Positions 1 to 9,516 are shown, numbered from the stretch's first letter. The stretch: 64,000 nt of DNA from Rhodobacteraceae bacterium 63075 (GCA_003417655.1 QVMW01000016.1:1-64000); one strand, 5' to 3'. The notes: generated from the letters alone by a model not told the origin. Numbers and translations: made by a program.

Positions 1-244
1 GGCATGGAAGGAGCGTCCGCTCCGTCCGCTGCGCGATCACTTGGCACCCAAACAGCGAATGTCCGCTCTGGCCAGTCCCGTCGCCTCGCGCCGCGAGCGC
101 TGAGGGATCATCTTTTCTGCCTGTGCTTGCGGCCTCAGCAGTCCGTGTGAGTGAGGAACATGGGGCTGCTGCGGATGAAACGGTCATTCATGCCGACTGC
201 GGCAAGGGTCTGACCTCGGATTTGCAGATCTGAAAACGAAGCTG
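1..244. other. Left edge, no gene recognised
   Basis: These 244 bases lie downstream of the first minus-strand gene and contain no open frame that resembles a known protein. I see no convincing terminator hairpin and no RNA gene. It could hold the end of a transcript or the edge of a neighbouring gene outside the window. Confidence 0.4.
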
Positions 245-1030
245 TCATCGACCATGCATGACTTGCACGCGACAAGCCGATACGACCTCTGCGACGCGCT
301 CGGCATTGCTTGCCGCGACGGTTCCATCCGCGTTCACGAGGTTGTTCTCGAAGCCCACGCGGATCTTGCCACCCAGAGCACGGGCGGCGCGAAGACAGGC
401 GGTTTCATCGCGCCCGAATGCGCAAACGGCCCAGTCAAGCTCCGGCAGGGCCGGGTTGAGCGACCGCAGCCGCGCCTCCATATCCGCAGGCCGTCCGGGG
501 CGTTGGCGGGCATATTCGCCGAGCACCAAGAGAACCTGCGCCGGACCGGCCGGCAGTGTGCCGTTATCCCGAAGGCGCATGAACAGCGCGATGTCCTGCG
601 CGTCGTAGAGGATGTGCTGAATGGCGGTGCCGGCCCCCGCGGCACGGTGGTAGAAATCGGCAAGCGCCTTCTCGTCCGGCGCGCGCCACATTTCGCGCAG
701 CGCGACCGAGGCGGCGGCGGGGACAAGCCGCTGCACAAGATCGCGTTGTTCGAGCGGCGTGTAACGGCCGACCGCTTCCGTCGTGACCTGAGCGGCCATG
801 CCCGGCACCCGGCGGGCCATCTCGCTGAGCAATTCGCGATAAAGGCCCGCATCGAGGACATGTCCGCCGCTTTCATCGCGCAGGTGCGCATGAAGTCCTG
901 TCGCGCCGGCCCGGTGGCAGCTTTCAGCCGCCTGCACCGTCTCCTCCAGTGTCATCGGAAGGGCGGGATGATCCGCCTTCGAGAGTCGCGCTCCGTTCGG
1001 GGCAACCATGATTTCGGGAAGCGGCGTCAC
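245..1030 (-). CDS. BKACE family 3-keto-acid cleavage enzyme (DUF849)
   Basis: A 261-residue protein of the beta-keto acid cleavage enzyme family, which condenses a beta-keto acid with acetyl-CoA to give acetoacetate and a new acyl-CoA. The family's metal-binding HxH is seen as H47-A-H49 followed by L-R51, QVTTE lies at 81-85, and a C-terminal GFEN carries E228, the usual third metal ligand. It is slightly shorter than typical members (about 275-310 residues) but has both ends. The ATG overlaps the stop of the upstream aminotransferase by 4 bases (ATGA), so the two are translationally coupled. In this context it may cleave the beta-keto acid made by the aminotransferase; that substrate is inference. 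Confidence 0.88.
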   Translation of the reverse strand: MTPLPEIMVAPNGARLSKADHPALPMTLEETVQAAESCHRAGATGLHAHLRDESGGHVLDAGLYRELLSEMARRVPGMAAQVTTEAVGRYTPLEQRDLVQRLVPAAASVALREMWRAPDEKALADFYHRAAGAGTAIQHILYDAQDIALFMRLRDNGTLPAGPAQVLLVLGEYARQRPGRPADMEARLRSLNPALPELDWAVCAFGRDETACLRAARALGGKIRVGFENNLVNADGTVAASNAERVAEVVSACRVQVMHGR

Positions 1031-2355
1031 GCGGCCAGCGCTCGCTGGATCGCAAGGCCCAACTTGTCTACCAGTTCACCGATCTGGTCATCCTCAATGA
1101 TGAAGGGCGGGGCAAGCAGGACGTGATCGCCCGAGACACCGTCGACCGTGCCGCCCATTGGGTAACAGATCAGCCCGGCTGCAAAGGCCTCTGCCTTGAT
1201 GCGGGCGTGTAGTTTGCGGCCTGCGTCGAAGGGCGCCTTGCTCTGCCGGTCCGCAACCAGCTCGATCCCCCGGAAAAGGCCACGGCCCCGGATATCGCCG
1301 ATATTTGGATGATCGCCGATCGCCGCCTTCAGGGCGTCATCAAGTTTCTCGCCCTGTTCGCGAACGCGGGTCAGCAGGTGTCGGTTCAGGATTTCACCAA
1401 GCACGGCATTGGCCGCCGTGGCGGCGAGCGGGTGGCCCATATAGGTATGCCCGTGTTGAAAGAAGCCGGACCCGGCGGCCAGCGCGTCGTAGATTGCCGC
1501 CTGACACAGCAAGGCACCGATGGGCTGATATCCGGCCCCCAGCCCCTTGGCGATGGTCAGGATATCGGGCGACACTCCGTCCTCTTCGCAGGCAAAAAGG
1601 TGGCCGGTTCGGCCCATGCCGCACATCACCTCGTCGAGGATCAGCAGAACCCCGTAGCGGTCGCAGATGTCACGGACACGGCGAAGATAGCCCGGAACGG
1701 CGGGAACCGCGCCCGCTGTTGCCCCGACAACCGGCTCCGCGATGAAGGCCATGACACTCTCGGGACCGAGCCTGAGGATATCGTCTTCCAATGCCTGCGC
1801 GGCGCGCAGGCCATAGGCCTCGGCGCTTTCCCCGGCCTGCCGCTCGCGGTATTCGTAGCAGGGCGCGATATGGCTGGTCTGTGCAAGAAGCGGCGCAAAC
1901 TGCGCCCGCCGCCATGCGTTCCCACCGGCGGCCAGCGCGCCCAGCGTGTTTCCGTGGTAGCTCTGCCGTCTGGCAATGACGCGGTGGCGCTGTGGCTGCC
2001 CGATCTCGACGAAGAATTGCCGGGCCAGTTTCAACGCAGCTTCCACGGCTTCGGACCCGCCCGAAACCAGATAGACCCTGTCCAGCCCGGCAGGTGCATG
2101 GGCGGTCAGGCGGTCGGCGAGTTGCTCGGCCGGTTCGGAGGTGAAAAAGCCCGTATGCGCAAAGGCAAGCTGGTCGATCTGGGCATGCAGTGCCGCGCGG
2201 ACCACTGCGTTGGAATGGCCAAGGCATGAGACGGCTGCCCCACCCGACCCGTCGAGATAGCGTTTGCCATCCGCGTCGATGAGATAGCAGCCATCACCGG
2301 CGACGGCCTTGGGAGGATCGTGGCGCATCGAGCGGCCAAAGACGTGGTTCGACAT
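1027..2355 (-). CDS. Class III PLP-dependent aminotransferase
   Basis: A 442-residue fold-type I aminotransferase of the omega-amino acid or beta-amino acid:pyruvate group. The PLP lysine is K270 in the motif TIAKGLGAGYQPIGA, and the cofactor-binding Asp is D241 in LLILDEVMCGMGRTG. GSEAVEAALKLAR near residue 100 binds the PLP phosphate. Length is normal for the class. It is followed by the BKACE gene with a 4-base overlap and lies 36 bases after the C69-type hydrolase, in the same long minus-strand operon as the peptide transporter. The pairing with BKACE suggests that it makes a beta-keto acid from a beta-amino acid, which is inference. Class III enzymes cannot be assigned a substrate from sequence alone. 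Confidence 0.9.
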   Translation of the reverse strand: MSNHVFGRSMRHDPPKAVAGDGCYLIDADGKRYLDGSGGAAVSCLGHSNAVVRAALHAQIDQLAFAHTGFFTSEPAEQLADRLTAHAPAGLDRVYLVSGGSEAVEAALKLARQFFVEIGQPQRHRVIARRQSYHGNTLGALAAGGNAWRRAQFAPLLAQTSHIAPCYEYRERQAGESAEAYGLRAAQALEDDILRLGPESVMAFIAEPVVGATAGAVPAVPGYLRRVRDICDRYGVLLILDEVMCGMGRTGHLFACEEDGVSPDILTIAKGLGAGYQPIGALLCQAAIYDALAAGSGFFQHGHTYMGHPLAATAANAVLGEILNRHLLTRVREQGEKLDDALKAAIGDHPNIGDIRGRGLFRGIELVADRQSKAPFDAGRKLHARIKAEAFAAGLICYPMGGTVDGVSGDHVLLAPPFIIEDDQIGELVDKLGLAIQRALAA

Positions 2356-2391
2356 GGCATCCTCGTGAGGGGCGATTTGCTTGGCTTCAGG

Positions 2392-3819
2392 CTACCAGAT
2401 CTGGTCCAGCATGCGCGGTTCGTTGGTCATGTTCAGTTTGCCCAATGCGCGCAGTCTTGCATGTGCGGCTGCCGAAAGGGCCTCGCAATCAGCCAGGGCC
2501 TCGGCCATGCGCGCATGGGCGAACTCGGTCAGGACCTGCGCCGCGAGGGCCTCTTCGCCAGCTTCCAGAAGGCGTTCCGCGGCGCGCAGGGTGTCGGAGA
2601 TGTGGGCATTCACATCTGCCTCGATCGCGCGCCAATGTGTCCAGACCTCGGTCAGGATCGGGTCGGGGTCCTGGAATGCCAGGTGCATCAACCGCTTGAA
2701 TTCATGGAAAGCGGATGTCCCGGTCTCGATCCCCTGCGGGACCAGCGACACTGTATCGGGGTCTTTCTCCTGCTTGCGGCGATCCAGGAAACGGTGGCTT
2801 TCGCCGGTTGTCAGGTAGCGGTGTTGCCGCCAGGCGGGCGGGACCGAGTTCTGCCCGAGGAACACGGGCAGGAGCGGCGCCGTGACGGGCCCCACGGGGG
2901 CGTGCCACATCATGCGCAAAGCCTCATGCGCGGGATGTATCAGCGGCACAACCTGCCCGTATCCGGCGGTATCGCCCGTCAGCCGTTCGGTACTGATGGA
3001 CCAGAACACGTCCTCAAGGCCGATCTTCTCGGGGCGTTCGGCGCGGGCGCGCATCTCGTCCTCGATCCAGGCGACACCGTCCCAGCGGTGCTTGCCGTCG
3101 CCATAGACATGGTTGACATGGAAGGGGCCTTCCTCGGGGGACCACCAGCCTTGTTCGCGGGCCGTGTCGAAGAAATGCGGCGGGAAAAGGAAATCCTCGT
3201 CCGGTGCGTCCGGTATCTCGCCGATATAGCCAGGGCGCGAGGCGCTGATGCTGTCCGGCCCGAGCCGCTCGGCGCACCATAGGCCGCGACCCCCGGCAAA
3301 TTCGATCACCACCCAGGCCTCGTCGGGATCGGCGATCATGTGGGAATTGCCGCCATAGGTGGAATAGCCATGCGTGGCGATCAACTGGCCAATCAGGTCG
3401 ACGCCTTCGCGGGCCGTCCGAGCGCGTTCCACCACAATGCGGGCGAGGTCGGAATAGTTCGGCCCGGTCTGGTCCTTGGGCGTCATGGCGATCAGATCGG
3501 CCCGCGAGGTGGACCAGATGTCGCGCACCGCGACCCCGCATTCGTTCAGCCCGCCATTGGTCAGCGGTGCGGGCACGCCGAGATAATAGCTGTAATTCAC
3601 CCGCATGTTGCGCAGCGTCTCGGGTGCCTGCGGGATCTCGGTCAGATGGCCGGGCATGTCGGCCTGCGGCGTCACGCCGACGGTGACGCTTGCGCCCTCC
3701 GGGTGCTCTGCGCGGGGGTTGATCTCCAGCCAGTGGCTGCTGGGCTCATCGCCGTAACCGGCCAGATAGGCCACCCCGTCGGCCGTGTGGTTGCGACCGA
3801 TATAAAAACCATAACTCAT
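2392..3819 (-). CDS. C69-family (PepD-like) Ntn hydrolase/dipeptidase
   Basis: A 475-residue protein resembling the C69/U34 dipeptidase and acyl-CoA:6-APA acyltransferase-like group. Family segments are visible: a NECGVAV stretch near residue 93, RARTAREGVDLIG, and YGGNSHMIADPDEAWVVIE. Known members self-process to expose an N-terminal Cys nucleophile. Here the protein starts Met-Ser-Tyr-Gly, so the matching residue appears to be Ser2; the true nucleophile needs checking. There is no signal peptide, which points to a cytoplasmic peptidase or amidase. It lies between the ATPase gene and the aminotransferase in one operon, so it probably hydrolyses the imported peptide or amide. Confidence 0.82.
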   Translation of the reverse strand: MSYGFYIGRNHTADGVAYLAGYGDEPSSHWLEINPRAEHPEGASVTVGVTPQADMPGHLTEIPQAPETLRNMRVNYSYYLGVPAPLTNGGLNECGVAVRDIWSTSRADLIAMTPKDQTGPNYSDLARIVVERARTAREGVDLIGQLIATHGYSTYGGNSHMIADPDEAWVVIEFAGGRGLWCAERLGPDSISASRPGYIGEIPDAPDEDFLFPPHFFDTAREQGWWSPEEGPFHVNHVYGDGKHRWDGVAWIEDEMRARAERPEKIGLEDVFWSISTERLTGDTAGYGQVVPLIHPAHEALRMMWHAPVGPVTAPLLPVFLGQNSVPPAWRQHRYLTTGESHRFLDRRKQEKDPDTVSLVPQGIETGTSAFHEFKRLMHLAFQDPDPILTEVWTHWRAIEADVNAHISDTLRAAERLLEAGEEALAAQVLTEFAHARMAEALADCEALSAAAHARLRALGKLNMTNEPRMLDQIW

Positions 3820-3851
3820 TGTGTTTTCTCTTCAGGTGATATGCGTCTGGA

Positions 3852-5912
3852 TCATGTGAGGGGGAAATGACAGGCGTGTCGCCGCCCGTCCACCATTGTC
3901 ACATGCGGCGGTTTCTCGGCGCGGCAGTGGTCTTGCGCGAAGGGGCAGCGCCCGGCAAAATCGCAGCCCTTCGGGCGATTGAGCAGGCTGGGCACCTCGC
4001 CCGAGATCGACACATGTGCGCGGCGACGGTCCGGGTCGGGTTGCGGCACGCCTTCGACCAATGCTTGCGTGTAGGGGTGCACGGGGCGGGCGAACACCTC
4101 GGCCGTGCGGCCCTCCTCGACGATGCGGCCCAGATACATGATCGCCAGCCGGTCCGCGATATGGCGCACCACGGGCAGGTTGTGCGTGATGATCAGATAG
4201 CCCAGCCCGTGCTCGGCCTGCAAATCGGCCATCAGGTTGAGTATCTCGCCCTGGACCGACACGTCGAGCCCCGCGGTCGGCTCATCGGCGATGATCAGCT
4301 TGGGGTTCAGCGCCAGCGCGCGGGCCACGCCGACGCGCCTTGCCTGCCCGCCCGACAGCTCATGCGGATAGCGCGACAGGAAGGGCCCCGGCAGGCGGAC
4401 CATTTCGGCCAGTCGCTCGGCTTCGGCATCCAGATCGACATCGGTGATGCCGTGGATCTGGAAGGGTTCGGTGATCAGCGCCCGCACCGATTTGCGCGGG
4501 GAGAGCGAGCCGACCGGATCCTGGAACATCATCGCCATGTCGCGGCGCAGCGGTTTGAAACGCGCTTCGGGCATGTTGAGGATGTCCTGACCCTCGAATT
4601 TGACAGAGCCCCCCTGTCCCGGCACGAGGTTCAGCACGCAGCGCCCCAGGGTCGTCTTGCCCGAGCCGCTTTCACCCACCAGCCCGACGGTCTCGCCGGG
4701 GGCGACAGACAGGCTGACATCCAGAACCGCATCCACATGCCGCGTTTCGAGCCCCCTCAGCCGCGCGCGCAGGGGGCCGACGGTCTCGAACTGGACATTG
4801 AGATCGGAGACGTCGAGCAGCGGCGTGTCGCTGACGGCGCGGGCGGGTTTGCTGGCGCTGGTCTCGCCGACCCCCACGGTCATCACATCCGGCGGCGGCG
4901 GCCAGCTTGGATCGTGGTGCGGACCGTCAAGAAGGTGACAGCGCGCAAGGCTCATCTCGCCGCGCGCCACGTCGGGGGGTAGCTTTTCGCGGCAGACCGG
5001 CATGGCCCGCTGGCAGCGCGGGGCATAGATGCAGCCCGACAGCGGCTTGGTCAAATCGGGAATGTCGCCGGGGATCACCGGCAGCTTGCGCGACACGTCG
5101 TCGATGCGCGCCGGATCGCATTCCAGCAGCGCGCGGGTATAGGGGTGCTGCGCGTTGTGGAAGATCTCGCGCACCTCGCCCGCCTCGATCACCTCGCCCG
5201 CATACATGACCACCACGTCATCGCAGAGCTCCGCGATCAGCCCGAGATTGTGCGAGACCACGACGACCGTGGCGTCCAGTTCCTTTTGCAGGTCCTGGAG
5301 CAGATGGATGATCTGCGCCTCCATCGTCACATCGAGCGCGGTTGTCGGCTCATCCGCCAGCAGAAGCTGTGGCCCGGTCAGCAGCGCCATGGCAATTCCC
5401 GCGCGCTGGCGCATCCCGCCCGAGAAGTGATGCGGATACTGGTCGATCCGCTTGTCGGGATCGGGGATGCCCACCTTGCCCAGCATCTCGACGGCCATGC
5501 GCCGTTTCTCGGCGGTCGAGAGATTGGGCCGCCGGTAGAGGATGTCGCGCATCTGTCGGCCATAGGTCAGCACCGGGATCTGGCTGGTCATCGGGTCCTG
5601 GAAAACCACCGAGACCTCCTCGCCTCGCGTGGCGCGCAGCTGCGCCTCGCTGGCATGCAGAAGGTCGCGATCTCCGAAACGGACTTCTCCGCTCGTAACC
5701 TCGGCGTTCTTGGCCAGAAGGCCCAGAAGCGCCCAGAGCACGGTGGACTTGCCCGAACCGCTTTCGCCGACGATCCCCACGATCCGGTTCTTGCGGATCG
5801 GAAAGGTGATGTCGCGCAGCGCCTTGACCCGGCCGCGCGGCGTGCGGAAATCGACCGACAGGTTGCGGATGTCCAGCAGTGTTTCGGGGGCGTGTATTGC
5901 GTCCTTGGGCAT
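3852..5912 (-). CDS. Fused double ATPase subunit of peptide ABC importer
   Basis: A 686-residue protein with two complete oligopeptide/dipeptide-type ATPase units (DppD-like then DppF-like) fused in one chain. The first has Walker A GESGSGKST near residue 50, signature FSGGMRQRAG and LLLADEPTTALD. The second has GESGSGKTT near 415, signature LSGGQARRVG and LIIADEPTAGLD. Each unit ends in the Cys-containing oligopeptide-transporter C-terminal region (CIYAPRCQRAMPVC and CDFAGRCPFAQDHC). Fused DppDF proteins are common in alphaproteobacteria. The gene begins 1 base after the permease stop and precedes the C69 hydrolase gene by about 30 bases. It energises uptake at the inner membrane. Confidence 0.95.
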   Translation of the reverse strand: MPKDAIHAPETLLDIRNLSVDFRTPRGRVKALRDITFPIRKNRIVGIVGESGSGKSTVLWALLGLLAKNAEVTSGEVRFGDRDLLHASEAQLRATRGEEVSVVFQDPMTSQIPVLTYGRQMRDILYRRPNLSTAEKRRMAVEMLGKVGIPDPDKRIDQYPHHFSGGMRQRAGIAMALLTGPQLLLADEPTTALDVTMEAQIIHLLQDLQKELDATVVVVSHNLGLIAELCDDVVVMYAGEVIEAGEVREIFHNAQHPYTRALLECDPARIDDVSRKLPVIPGDIPDLTKPLSGCIYAPRCQRAMPVCREKLPPDVARGEMSLARCHLLDGPHHDPSWPPPPDVMTVGVGETSASKPARAVSDTPLLDVSDLNVQFETVGPLRARLRGLETRHVDAVLDVSLSVAPGETVGLVGESGSGKTTLGRCVLNLVPGQGGSVKFEGQDILNMPEARFKPLRRDMAMMFQDPVGSLSPRKSVRALITEPFQIHGITDVDLDAEAERLAEMVRLPGPFLSRYPHELSGGQARRVGVARALALNPKLIIADEPTAGLDVSVQGEILNLMADLQAEHGLGYLIITHNLPVVRHIADRLAIMYLGRIVEEGRTAEVFARPVHPYTQALVEGVPQPDPDRRRAHVSISGEVPSLLNRPKGCDFAGRCPFAQDHCRAEKPPHVTMVDGRRHACHFPLT

Positions 5913-5913
5913 G

Positions 5914-6858
5914 TCAGCGTCCTTTCCCCATGCGTGGATCGAAGATGTCGCGCAGTGCCTCGCCGAGGAAGGTGAAGCCCAGCGTGGTCAGAATGAGCGG
6001 AATGCCTCCGGCGATCACCATCCAGGGCGCATCGCGGATCACCAGATAGCCTTCGTTCAGGATCGTGCCCCAGCTGGCGGTGGGCGGCGTCACGCCCAGC
6101 CCGAGGAAGCTGAGCCCGGCCTCGACCGTGACCACCACCGGCACGTCCATCGCCGCGAGGATCAGCAAGGGCCCGACGACGTTGGGCATCACATGGTGCA
6201 GCAGCGTGCGGGTCATGCTGGCGCCCAGCGAGCGCTCGGCCAGGATGAAATCGGTGTTCCTCAGTGTCAGCGTGGCGGTGCGCGCCACGCGGGCATATTG
6301 CGGGATCGAGGTGATGATGACGATGGCCAGCACCACACTCAGGCTTGGTCCGGTCAGCGCCACGGTGGCCAGCGCCAGCACGATGGTCGGAAACGAGCGC
6401 ACGGTGTCAAACAGCAATAGCAGCAGGCTGTCGAGCCAGCGTGGCCCGAAGCCTGCGATCATGCCGAGGATCAAGCCGATAACCAACGAAACAGATACGC
6501 CGATCGCCGCGATATAGAGGGCCACGCGCCCGCCGTAGAGGATGCGCGAAAGCGTGTCGCGTCCCAGTTGGTCGGTTCCGGCAAGGTGCTCCAGATTCGG
6601 GCCCGACAGGCGCGACGGCACATCGAGCGCATTCGGATCATAAGGCGCGAGCCAGGGCGCGAAGATGGCGCTGGCAAAGAACAGGATGACGAGGATCAGC
6701 CCGGTCAGCCCCTGCCAGTTGGTCAGGAAGCTGCGCAGCTTTTCGCGGTGCTCGCGGGCGGCGGATTCTCGGATCTCGGCCTCGGTGACATGGTCGGGAA
6801 GACCCGTCGCGTCTACGGCCGGGATGCCGGTTTCGGATTCAGAGGGATTCTCGGACAC
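5914..6858 (-). CDS. Peptide ABC transporter permease (DppC type)
   Basis: A roughly 314-residue inner-membrane permease of the DppC/OppC group, with the N-terminal cytoplasmic extension followed by a first membrane segment (LTGLILVILFFASAIFAPWL) and the five-helix BPD_transp_1 core. The core includes the EAA-type loop (ARTATLTLRNTDFILAERSLG). Start choice is uncertain: no ATG fits, and GTG at 6858 or TTG at 6867 are both possible, neither with a strong ribosome-binding site. The start lies inside the end of the upstream dppB-like gene, so translation is probably coupled. It works as a heterodimer with the DppB-type subunit. Confidence 0.92.
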   Translation of the reverse strand: MSENPSESETGIPAVDATGLPDHVTEAEIRESAAREHREKLRSFLTNWQGLTGLILVILFFASAIFAPWLAPYDPNALDVPSRLSGPNLEHLAGTDQLGRDTLSRILYGGRVALYIAAIGVSVSLVIGLILGMIAGFGPRWLDSLLLLLFDTVRSFPTIVLALATVALTGPSLSVVLAIVIITSIPQYARVARTATLTLRNTDFILAERSLGASMTRTLLHHVMPNVVGPLLILAAMDVPVVVTVEAGLSFLGLGVTPPTASWGTILNEGYLVIRDAPWMVIAGGIPLILTTLGFTFLGEALRDIFDPRMGKGR

Positions 6859-7783
6859 GGGGATCAAACCAGGCTATGAGGATGTCGGAAAACAGGACGA
6901 CGAGGATATAGAGGCCGGTGGCCACCAGAACCGCGCCCTGCACGATGGGGAAGTTGCGCGCCATGACGGCGTCGAAGATCAGCTTGCCGATGCCGGGGCG
7001 GGCGAAGATGATCTCGGCGAAGACGGTCGAGGAGATCATGCCGCCAAAGCCCATGCCGATCAGCGTGATGGTGGGCAGGATGGCGACGCGCAGCGCGTAG
7101 CCGAAGATCACCCGCCGCGGATGCAGCCCGAAGGCGCGGGCCGAGCGGATATAGTTCTCGCCCATCACTTCGAGCATCGAGGCCCGCACCATGCGCGCAA
7201 GGTATCCGACCCAGCTCAGCCCGATGGCGAAGGCCGGCAGGACCAGGTGGCTCAGCTGGTCGCTGAAATCTCCCGGCTCGCCCGCCCCGATGGCCGGCAG
7301 CCAGCGCAGATGCACAGCGAAGATCAGCAGCGCCCAGATCGACACGAGGAAGGACGGCACCGCGATCGTGCCGACTGACAGGACGCCGGTGACACGGTCG
7401 AGCCAGCTATTGGGTTTGACCGCAGCGAGGCAGCCCAGCGGGATGCCGATCAGCATCGCCCAGCCCATCCCCGCAAAGACCAGCGCCAGGGTGAAGCCGA
7501 TCCGCTCCATGATGATCGCGGTCACCGGCCGGTCGGAGAACACGTCGAGCCCCAGATCACCGGTCAGCGCATTGCCGATATAGATCAGGAATTGCCGCCA
7601 GACCGGCTCGTCCAGATGCATCTTCTCGGCATAGCGTGCGATCGCCTCTTCCGTTGCGCGGGGGCCAAGAGCGATGGTCGCCGGGTCGCCGGGGATGAGG
7701 TAGAGCAGCGAGAACAGGACCAGCACCACGAGGCAAACCACCACCGCCGACAGGCCCAGACGTTTGGCAAGGTAGTAAAGCAC
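6839..7783 (-). CDS. Peptide ABC transporter permease (DppB type)
   Basis: A 314-residue inner-membrane permease of the DppB/OppB group. It opens with the typical hydrophobic first helix (LGLSAVVVCLVVLVLFSLLY), then the periplasmic LIPGDPA motif, then the BPD_transp_1 core with YIRSARAFGLHPRRV as the coupling loop. The start is GTG, supported by a GGGAGG ribosome-binding site 7 bases upstream. It overlaps the following DppC-type gene. A strong hairpin separates it from the binding-protein gene upstream, a common arrangement that lowers permease output relative to the binding protein. Confidence 0.94.
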   Translation of the reverse strand: MLYYLAKRLGLSAVVVCLVVLVLFSLLYLIPGDPATIALGPRATEEAIARYAEKMHLDEPVWRQFLIYIGNALTGDLGLDVFSDRPVTAIIMERIGFTLALVFAGMGWAMLIGIPLGCLAAVKPNSWLDRVTGVLSVGTIAVPSFLVSIWALLIFAVHLRWLPAIGAGEPGDFSDQLSHLVLPAFAIGLSWVGYLARMVRASMLEVMGENYIRSARAFGLHPRRVIFGYALRVAILPTITLIGMGFGGMISSTVFAEIIFARPGIGKLIFDAVMARNFPIVQGAVLVATGLYILVVLFSDILIAWFDPRVRESL

Positions 7784-7815
7784 GGACGACCTCCCCTCGA
7801 CCGGATTTCAACGTA

Positions 7816-7843
7816 CCGGCCCGCGCGCCTTGGCGCGGGCCGG
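7816..7843 (-). promoter_or_regulatory. GC-rich hairpin between binding-protein and permease genes
   Basis: A perfect 11-bp inverted repeat (ccggcccgcgc / gcgcgggccgg) with a 6-base loop lies between the substrate-binding protein stop and the dppB-type start. There is no U-run on the minus strand, so it is more likely a partial terminator or mRNA-stabilising structure than a full stop. It would favour the abundant binding protein over the membrane subunits. Confidence 0.6.
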
Positions 7844-7859
7844 TTCCATGGGCTGAAAA

Positions 7860-9410
7860 TCAGCCCTGGGTGAACCTGCGATAGTTCAGCTCGCCTGACG
7901 GCGCGGCGTTCACGCCGACGGACGTGCTGTGCACGAAGGCTTCCGGCTCATGGTTGATCCAGACATAGGCGCCGGTGTTTTCCATGATCTCCTGCATGCG
8001 CACGTAGATGTCGTGGCGCTTTTGCATGTCGGTCTCGTTGATGCCTTCCTCGTAGAGCCGGTCGAACTCGGGGTCCGTCCAGCGCTCCCAGTTCCAGACA
8101 CCGACCTGATCGGACGTGAACCATTGTGTCGCCTCGTAGGGGTCGGGCGTGGTGCCGAAGCGCATGATCCACAACTCGAGATCCTTCCAGGTGTCGCCCT
8201 TGCTTTCCTGGCCCATTTCCCAGAAGGGGCCGCTGTCGAGCGGGAGAACATTCACCGTGATTCCGACCGCCGCGAGATTGGCCTGGATGATCTGCGCCGA
8301 GAGCATCCGCTCCTGGTTGTTCAACGTGCGCAGCGTCACTTCGAGGCCGGACACCCCCGCCTCCGCCAGCAGCTCGCGCGCCCGGGCCGGGTCATAGCTG
8401 TAACCTGCGCTGTCGCGCTGGCCGGTCAGGCCGGGGCAGATGATGCCATGGGATTTGGCCGTGGTGCCCGAATAGGCGCCTTGCAGGATGGTGTCGACAT
8501 CGACCGCATGCTGGATCGCCTGACGCACGCGGATGTCCTGCAGCTTGGGATGCTCGGTGTTCATGCCCATCCACATGTATTGCAGCTCGCCCGCGACGGC
8601 GATGCCGGTGCCCTCGGGCATGTCCTTGGTATAGCGCGCCAGCGTGTCGGCGCCGACTTCCGTGCAGTCCAGCTCGCCGGCCTCGAAGGCCAGCTCGGCG
8701 GCCTTGACCTCGGTGATGACATTGCATTCGACGCGGTCAAAGGCCGGTTGCGGCCCGGTCCAGTCGGGGTTGGCGGAAAAGACTGCGCGCTGGCCCGGCG
8801 TCGCCTCGTAGGTGTAGGGGCCGCAGACCGCCGGGAAGCTGGTGGTGAATTTGCCGCCCGCATCGGCCATCGCCTTCTCGCTCAGCACCGCGCCGGGGCC
8901 GTGGCAGAGCGTGATCATGATGAAGGGGGCGAAGGGCCTGCTCAGCACGATGGTGCCTGTCCGGTCCCCGGTCACGTCGACACGCTCCAGCGCATCAAAA
9001 TAGCCGGACCAGTCGCTGTCCTTCATCCGCTCATAGGAATACTTGACGTCCGAGGCCATGACCGGCCCGTAGCCGTTTGACCATGTGAGCCCTTCGGTCA
9101 GCTCGAAGTCGATATGCGTGGCGTCGCGCTGTTCCAGCCGGGTGACGAAATAGGTCGGCTCCCAGGTGAAGGTCTCGCCGTCACGCGCATATTGCGCAAG
9201 GAATGGCAGGCACTGCTTCTGCGCTTCGATCTCCGTTCCGCCGGTCATGAAGCCCGGATCGAGCACATTGTTGTCGCCGTCGATTCTCAGGCGCAGCGTG
9301 CTGCCGGCCTGCGCGAAGGCCGCCGTGCTCCAGGCCGGGGCCAGAGCCAATGCGCCCAGTGCGGCTGTTGTGCCGAGAAAGCCCCGGCGGGTTGTTCCTG
9401 TCTGTTTCAT
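7860..9410 (-). CDS. Tat-exported peptide-binding protein (SBP_bac_5)
   Basis: A 516-residue periplasmic solute-binding protein of the DppA/OppA family. The chosen ATG at 9410 has an AGGGAGGA ribosome-binding site and gives an N-terminus with a twin-arginine motif (TRRGFLG) followed by a hydrophobic stretch and an AFA cleavage-like site; an in-frame upstream start would bury this signal. Family features include RLRIDGDNNVLDPGF, FELTEGLTWSNG and the C-terminal ETDMQKRHDIYVRMQEIM. It is the first gene of the minus-strand transport/catabolism operon. A direct repeat TTCGCG-N4-TTCGCG lies about 65 bases upstream of the start. Confidence 0.93.
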   Translation of the reverse strand: MKQTGTTRRGFLGTTAALGALALAPAWSTAAFAQAGSTLRLRIDGDNNVLDPGFMTGGTEIEAQKQCLPFLAQYARDGETFTWEPTYFVTRLEQRDATHIDFELTEGLTWSNGYGPVMASDVKYSYERMKDSDWSGYFDALERVDVTGDRTGTIVLSRPFAPFIMITLCHGPGAVLSEKAMADAGGKFTTSFPAVCGPYTYEATPGQRAVFSANPDWTGPQPAFDRVECNVITEVKAAELAFEAGELDCTEVGADTLARYTKDMPEGTGIAVAGELQYMWMGMNTEHPKLQDIRVRQAIQHAVDVDTILQGAYSGTTAKSHGIICPGLTGQRDSAGYSYDPARARELLAEAGVSGLEVTLRTLNNQERMLSAQIIQANLAAVGITVNVLPLDSGPFWEMGQESKGDTWKDLELWIMRFGTTPDPYEATQWFTSDQVGVWNWERWTDPEFDRLYEEGINETDMQKRHDIYVRMQEIMENTGAYVWINHEPEAFVHSTSVGVNAAPSGELNYRRFTQG

Positions 9411-9472
9411 TGTCGTGTCCTCCCTAGACAATTCCTGCCCGAAGCATGACATAGCGCCATGCGTCGGCATAT

Positions 9473-9488
9473 TTCGCGCGCCTTCGCG
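9473..9488. promoter_or_regulatory. Candidate operator TTCGCG-N4-TTCGCG (copy 1)
   Basis: A direct repeat with 10-base periodicity, TTCGCG CGCC TTCGCG, lies upstream of the binding-protein gene. The same TTCGCG-N4-TTCGCG arrangement recurs at 11604-11619 in the cocE/regulator divergent region. The shared spacing suggests a binding site for the cluster's HTH regulator; this is inferred from position and repetition only. Confidence 0.5.
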
Positions 9489-9516
9489 AGGTGACGCTCA
9501 GGGAGCGCCCTTTCGC

